DNA of 64,000 nt from Megalonaias nervosa (taxonomy: Eukaryota; Mollusca; Bivalvia; Unionida; Unionidae), in NCBI GenBank assembly GCA_016617855.1, contig JAECUM010000843.1, positions 1-64,000 on the forward strand, in the 5' to 3' direction. The notes under the pieces are model-generated. The model was given only the letters and a program-made list of their open reading frames with translations, was not told the origin of the DNA and did not search any database. Both the position numbers and the translations under genes were made by a program. Positions within the stretch are counted from its first letter, which is position 1; each line of letters starts with the position of its first letter. Below, in pieces: positions 58,063 to 64,000 of the stretch.

Positions 58063-58314
58063 GTTGTTGTTGTTGTTGGGGGCTTAAAACCAGTTTTCAT
58101 CACATGATAGGCTATACATGGCGGTTAGTATCACTGGTAGAGGAAGAACTTGGAAAAAACCTAGGAAGAATCACCGACTCATGTGAAACCACTGGCAAGC
58201 TTCATCACATACTAGCACAGGCCATGACTGAGACTCAAACCCATGTGCACAGAGGTGAGATGGCAGTCATTGGTCAACGTGAGCGCTTTAGACCACTTGA
58301 CCACCTGGGGCCCC
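58063..58314 (-). mobile_element. (AAC)n SINE, third copy
   Basis: On the minus strand, box A-like TGGTCAAGTGGTCTAAAGCG, box B-like GGGTTTGAGTCTC, and a body ending in GGTTTTAAGCCCCC then (AAC)n. Flanks TGTAAGGCTT (58053-58062) / TGTAAGGTTT (58315-58324). Confidence 0.9.
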
Positions 58315-58934
58315 TGTAAGGTTTGAAGAACACCACCCACCTAGCTTTAGCTGAGGCTGAAGTAATGTGCTGCATTGGAGTGGAAATCATTGGCAGCTCC
58401 TCTACTCAGCTATCACAATCATCTCCAACAATAGGGTACAACACACAGCAAATGCACTGCCCACAATAATTTGCATTGTATGATATGCACGACTCATTGG
58501 ACCTATTCTATATCCCTGACACTACATCGGGATGATGACATAGAGCAGTGACAATCAAACTCGGCAAAGGTCTCATGAAAATTAATTGCTTGCCAAATGT
58601 TTTCAAAATCAAATAATAATTAAGGGGGTTATTATGCAGAAGTAAAAATGGGCTGGTTAATTCTGCTAACAATGACACAAAATGCTGACAGTCAAACTTG
58701 GCCAAGGTTGCTGGATATTCAAGCTGTATGCTAAAGTTAGCTGAAGTCGAATATTAATTGAAAAAATTACTGTGTTGAAATGAAGGTGGAACTAATACAC
58801 AAACAGATGGATGGACAGGCCCAATATATTACCTAATATCCCCACTTTCATAGAAAAGCAGGGACAAAACTCAAGACTAGAAGAACAATAGCAGCCACAA
58901 CAACAACAATAATCATAACAATGCAAAGTATTGT

Positions 58935-59215
58935 TGAAATACTGTTTCAGTGTTGTGCAAGGCATCTCAGAAACATTATGAATTCTGCAGGACATCTCAG
59001 AAAAAAAAGAAACATGATGAAATCTCCTGGGCATCTCAGAAACAAAGAAACATGATGAAATCTCCAGGGCATCTCAGAAACAGAAACATGGCAAAATCTC
59101 CAGGGCATCTCAGAAAAAAAGAAACATGATGAAATCTTCAGTGCATCTCAGAAACAATGAAAAACAATGAAATCTGCAGGGCATGTCAGAAATTGAAACA
59201 CAATGAAATCTCCAG
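58935..59215. repeat. Minisatellite of about 40-48 bp
   Basis: Six or so units of GGGCATCTCAGAAACAAAGA then AACATGATGAAATCTCCA. Confidence 0.88.
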
Positions 59216-59597
59216 AAATATTGCAAAATTATATCTCATCATCATTGGACAACATACAAAGAAAAGGAGTTGCAACAGCAACAAGAATAATAACACATGA
59301 ACAAAAACATTGTCCAAACATTCTTTTACTGTTGTAGAGGGCACCTCAGAAATAAAGGATCACCATGAACTTTCCTGAGATACTGTAAAGTATATCTCAG
59401 TCACTGCACTTTCACAAATTCTGAAAATTTATGATGCTTATGACAAACATGTTGGAATTTTAAAAATAAAACTAAATATACCATATAATTATATTTCTGT
59501 TGTAAATATTTTCACATATGTGTTGTTAAGATTTTTTATTCTTAAAAATTCTGTGATCTGCATGAGTACAAATATGGCACACATTTCAATAACTTAC

Positions 59598-59788
59598 TAA
59601 ATTCATTCTTGGGCATGGACTGGACATATCCACAGTTGCGGCACACATATCTGAGAAGCCTAAAGAGGTGGTTACAAATGATAAAAGGTGGGCACAAGAA
59701 AGGTCGGTCATAGTACTCATACACCAGAGAGAAGCGGTAGAATCTCCAGACATTTTCTGACTGCTCCTGAACTTGTTGAAATGTGTAG
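59598..59788 (-). CDS. TRPM-family channel exon with TRP box
   Basis: Acceptor AATTTCAG, donor TTTA|GTAAGT. It encodes the segment just after S6: YTFQQVQEQSENVWRFYRF then EYYDRPFLCPPFIICNHL. The VWRF...YEYYDRP...PPF pattern is the TRP helix region of TRPM2-like and other TRPM channels, which couples gate and cytoplasmic domains. Phases (1 + 189 + 1) match. Confidence 0.92.
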
Positions 59789-61129
59789 CTGAAATTATAA
59801 ATATGAACATGTATTAAAGTACAAGACAAATAGTCCTAAAATAAAAATGAAAGCCAGTCTGATTTGAAAACAGTAAACCAATACAACCAACTTCTAAACA
59901 CATCATTTCCAAGATGCATACCCACTATTATTTTATAATGGTTACTCTGTGTGGTGTCTCATAGGGAATGACATCATAAGAGCAGCTGTAGACACAAATC
60001 TGATCATCTCCACAAAATCACCTACTGAAAATACATATATCCTATATTATAAATTCTACAGAAGTTTATATAGGAAGGTAACTCCATGAATCTTGCTCAT
60101 TGCAAGTTAGTCTAGGCTTCCCTATGATTATTGGGTTTCCTCTGCATAGTGCTGAAAACTCAAACAGACCAGGTGATCATGCATAATAATGCATGTAATT
60201 TTGCATTTTATTTATGGCTACAAACATCCTGTAAAACAAGAGCCAATTAATTGTATTTTAATGAGAAAATAAATAATAATAAAGAGAATTAATCTGAATA
60301 TTCAATTCAATGTGTCAAATGTTTCATACAGGAAGTGCTGTTATTTCACCACAGACATCATACACTCCAGAATGAATTATATCAATAAATTATTTTGCAG
60401 TATGTGCAAAGTATTAAATGCTCCCCCATTGTTGGTGTGTTTCACAAAGTAAAACTCTGTCAACCAGGAGTTCAGAAATTTATTTTACTGGATTTTGTTT
60501 GCTTTGTTGATAGCTTATTGCTTCTAGAATCGCCTTAATAAATCAATCACAACTGAACACAATTCCACCAACTGAAATAATTATGTTTTGCATATTATAT
60601 ATTGAGTAAAATCTAGCTTCAAAAAAACATTGCCACTGTTCACAAACTTGCCAATAATATTTAACACAGATTGCTCATTCTTATTTAAGTCAGTGATGTG
60701 TAATAACTTTTGTTCATGAACATGAATCTAGCATCTCTTTGATTTATCTATAACTTAAAACAAATTGGGCTGTTCAACTTTGTGAACTTTACCAATGCAA
60801 ATTAGCACAATGGGGGCAACCAACAGCAGTCTTCAAAGTACTTAGCATATCACCCTAGCTACTGTCTGCCAATTAAGTACATGAAATGGTGGTTGTTTAT
60901 ACCTCCTTGCCTTTTAATTGCTTCTAAGACAAACTGCTCCATAAACAGCCCAAGGATAGTTGTACATGAGCTCTAAGCAGGAATATTTACTGTTTATACA
61001 TGCTATGGGCATATATTGGAGTGGTGTATTTTTTAATTCTCTACAAGATTACTGAAAATTGTGTTTTTCTAAACATTGCTGTGTCATGGGGTTTGGGAGC
61101 AACAAATCAAAAGTATGAGACATTGTGTT

Positions 61130-62220
61130 ATGCCAGGTATGCTTTCCTTGCACATGGGACAGGCCATTTACCATATATCTACATTGTGTATGTCTCTGTG
61201 CACATGAGACACTGTCATTTACCCAGACCTGCCAACCCTTACGATTTTGCCGTAAGTCTTATGAAAATTACCCTTAAAATACAGACTTGCGGCATACAAG
61301 CAAAAACTACGTAAAAATTATCACTGCCAAAAAATCCAGATAATTGGATGAACCGTGTTTGATTTGGATCTGGGTTTCATATTAGAATTAGTGAAATTAG
61401 CCAGGGAACCAGACAAACTTTACAGCAGCACCCCAGATGCTTTAAACTGCACCTATTTGTTCATGCAAAGCGTCTGCATGTGAAATGGAAGAAGAATTTC
61501 CAAGAATTACATCAAGTTGAGAGATAGCAACAAGCCATTGAGTTACATAGGGTTTGGAATTAAGGTTTGTGCAACTGTACTAGTAGTAAATAAAGTCTAC
61601 ACATACTTTACAACCTTTTAAGTTGAACATAATGTTTATCGTCGCTGCGTTGAACTTTTAATTACGTTTTCCAGCTTTACAATAACAGTTATCGATATTT
61701 TGTTACATCTTACTGAAAACTGGTCAATCTTACGGAAAAAAATCGACTGCCTTACTGAGACAGACTCGTCAGGGTTGGCAGGTCTGTTTACCATATGTAC
61801 TATTTACCTCATCAAACATGAGGTATGCCATTTACCATATTAACCTACATCATATATGTATCACCATGCAGATGAGATCCACTCATTTACCACATATACT
61901 GTCTTTACCTACAATATGCATGTGTCTCTATGCACAAGAAACAGTCATTTACCACATTTGCTGTATTTACCTACATTGTGCATGTCTCTCATTTCAAAGG
62001 AGACGGTGTCATTTACCATATCTACTGGCATTGTGCATGTCTCTCCTTGTACATGAGACACTGCAATTTATTTACCTGCATTACACCTGTATTCATGAAA
62101 CACTGGCAGTTTATTTTTATGATTAGTACATGTCTCTCCCTGCACATGAGGCAAAGCCAGTTTCTGTATTTATCGGTATTGTGTGTCTCCCTATGCACAT
62201 GATACAATGACATTGACCAT
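61130..62220. repeat. Degenerate minisatellite interrupted by a transposon
   Basis: Units carry CATGTCTCTNTGCACATGAG, ACACTGTCATTTACCATAT, and TACATTGTG, at 61130-61223 and again at 61787-62220. Confidence 0.8.
61224..61786. mobile_element. Non-autonomous DNA transposon, 563 bp, 6-bp target duplication
   Basis: Inverted ends CAGACCTGCCAACCCT/AGGGTTGGCAGGTCTG. The repeat TTTACC flanks both ends (61218-61223, 61787-61792). No transposase ORF. Superfamily uncertain. Confidence 0.9.
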
Positions 62221-62640
62221 ATTTACCAATGTACAACATTCAGTCATCTGCAGATAGCAAAAATATTGTTCTGGCATCGTGTGCTGAAATCATAGACAGA
62301 TTAGTCAGCAAAGACTCTGATCTGATGGTACTTGATGTGATGGCAGATATAAATCTATGCTGATCATAAGTGGTAATTATGGTAACTTATTTATCTGACA
62401 GATGGAACACTGTTCAAAATCATTTCTTTATCCCAAGTTCTAATGTACAAGTATTCCTTATCTAAACATCTCAATCAGAAGGTACAGCAGAAAAATATTT
62501 CTCAGCACAGAATAAATGGCTACCACTAAAGTCATCCAAGAATTCTTATTATTGACAAAAATGGAATTCAGTACAGGCGCAATAATAAATTTCTCCATTA
62601 TTCTTCAGTCTTCAGTCCTTACTAACACTGCAACCCTTAC

Positions 62641-62800
62641 CTAAACATGGCAATCAGGAGGTTGATGAGAAGAATGTTTGTCAGTATCACATAGATTGCC
62701 CCTAACAGGGGTACCAGGGCATTAGTAGCAGGACAGCGCCCATTCCCGCCTGCTGCCCGCCATATTGTTTCATTGTTGTCACAGCCATCTGGGGGTTTGC
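62641..62800 (-). CDS. TRPM-family channel exon: outer pore and S6
   Basis: Acceptor CTGTTACAG, donor TTTAG|GTAAGG. It encodes the post-filter pore loop with two cysteines (PPDGCDNNETIW, NGRCPATN), as in TRPM channels, followed by the S6 membrane helix LLGAIYVILTNILLINLLIA. The MF|SYT junction with the next exon is in phase. The gene forms a tetrameric plasma-membrane cation channel by family knowledge. Earlier exons lie beyond the window. Confidence 0.93.
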
Positions 62801-63455
62801 CTGTAACAGAGCGCAATACAGGAGATTCATCTTATGTACATCCATGGAGATACAAATTCACCTGTAACATAGCATTTAAAAGTTTCACTGCCTATCAAGT
62901 ATGTCACATAGTCTCATTTTCTGAGAATATTCAGCTCCTAGGATCTTCACTCTAGGACAGGATATAATGTGCAACCCCTTGGGTCTTCACTCTAGGACAG
63001 CATAATGTGAAGCCCTAGGGTCTTAACCATAGTATAGCATATCTCATTTTCACACAATCATTAGAAATTTCATCTGTAGAACAGTGTGACACAGTCACAG
63101 AAAAAATGGAACAACTGCGGATGCTCCACACTGTTTGGCAGTTAGGCTGCATTTAACTTCTTTACACATGACCCAACTGAATGCAGCCTTGCACATACAA
63201 TCATTAATAAAATGCAAAACCACACAGACCGTACTCTGTCTTGCAACATTTTTCTGTTACCATTTTGGCTGAATGCATAAACTTCAAAATGCTATGTGAA
63301 GTCATTAGCTTTATATGAAATAATGTTACAGTTAAAGCCACTTACTTTGTAACATAACACATATCACGATATGGGCCTGATTCACCTATGCTGTAATATA
63401 AAACCTGTTATGATACGTTGGGCCTGATTCACTTATATTGTAATACAATACATAT
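62801..63455. other. TRPM intron, no exon recognised
   Basis: AT-rich with short local duplications (TAGGATCTTCACTCTAGGAC and GGGTCTTCACTCTAGGACAG, near 62940 and 62980; ATGGGCCTGATTCAC near 63371 and 63421). Confidence 0.55.
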
Positions 63456-63905
63456 GGGCTGCCTGAGGAAACTGATAAGGAAACCCTGGCAGGACAATCC
63501 CAGACACTGAGGTTCTCAGATGACATGGCCACATCATCATGTCAGAAAAGTGACTACCAAAGATGATCTACAGCAGCTGAAGGAGAGAAAATAATCTCAG
63601 GGAGGTCAGAAGAAATGCTTCAAAGGCTTTCTCAAGTCATCCTTGAAACCCTTTAACTCTAACCCTAAGTCTTCCATAGGAGAGTTAAACCTGGCACATT
63701 CTCATCAATACTGGAGCTACAGACTATGAGCCAAGGAGAACTGCAGAGGTGCAAGCAGCATAAATCGTGGAACTACAGCACATCCTCTGTGAATCAAGTG
63801 ACTCAAGCAGCATCTCCTGTCCAGTGTGCCACAGGCAATTCAGAGACAAATTGGTCTGATTAACCACTACTGTGCTAACAGAAACCTAACCAGTTATTCT
63901 TTTCA
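63456..63905 (+). mobile_element. C-terminal remnant of a LINE reverse transcriptase
   Basis: On the plus strand, degraded GGQKKCFKGFLKSSLK and, at 63816-63855, SSISCPVCHRQFRDKLV: the C2H2-like ending found in many animal LINE ORF2 proteins. Several stops. Confidence 0.6.
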
Positions 63906-64000
63906 AACAATAATCACCTTATCACCTGCAAGAGGGTTTTTTTCTTGGCTCTCTCCACTGGAATCTTCGGAAGATGGGGAATGGAGTAGAGCATGTGTAA

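Larger units (their letters stand above)
54434..59597 (-). other. TRPM intron with duplications and a SINE
   Basis: Donor GTAAGT at 59597-59592. Holds the 0.85-kb tandem duplication, tetranucleotide repeats, about 140-bp tandem repeats, a SINE and a short minisatellite, listed separately. No other gene seen. Confidence 0.75.
59789..62640 (-). other. TRPM intron with a DNA transposon and repeats
   Basis: Donor GTAAGG at 62640-62635. Contains the element at 61224-61786 inserted in a minisatellite; the rest is AT-rich. Confidence 0.75.

Overview
This is eukaryotic, AT-rich, intron-containing animal DNA. A tRNA-headed SINE at about 44.5-44.75 kb with a body I associate with molluscan Meta-type SINEs, plus a TRPM-family channel gene, suggest a mollusc or a close lophotrochozoan relative. 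This is inference; no species marker is visible.

Layout. (1) 1-2110: a compact cassette bounded by inverted repeats. It holds one intact 188-residue ORF with a TATA box and, 17 bases after the stop, a histone-mRNA-type 3' stem-loop. (2) 2111-12795: two more broken genes on the minus strand that end in the same kind of stem-loop. Each is interrupted by an I-clade-like LINE at what looks like the same target site. One LINE keeps ORF1 and endonuclease; the other keeps reverse transcriptase and RNase H. (3) 12796-26777: the decayed body of a Polinton/Maverick (adintovirus-like) element, mostly on the minus strand. It has an adenain-type protease, a double-jelly-roll major capsid protein, a penton-like minor capsid protein, a pVI-like protein, an integrase with C-terminal chromodomain, several small basic or hydrophobic proteins and a protein-primed DNA polymerase B. 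A plus-strand zinc-knuckle gene and a fourth stem-loop gene lie near its right end, next to a two-way promoter. (4) 26783-28310: a broken DDE-transposase-like gene cut off at the Polinton boundary. (5) 28.3-47.7 kb: gene-poor DNA with hairpins, MITEs, SINEs, LINE fragments and minisatellites. (6) 47.7-62.8 kb: five exons of a TRPM-type cation channel on the minus strand; reading phases agree at every junction. The rest of that gene lies beyond the window.

The Polinton set would form a self-synthesising virus-like transposon: polymerase and integrase for replication and insertion, capsid proteins plus protease for a particle. Here it is a fossil, with stops and frameshifts in most long genes and a tyrosine where the protease family has its cysteine nucleophile. 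The most unusual feature is the association of this element with four short ORFs whose 3' ends carry histone-type stem-loops (6-bp stem, 4-nt loop) and, in three or four cases, a purine-rich downstream element. That implies non-polyadenylated, possibly S-phase-coupled expression, which I do not know to be described for Polintons.
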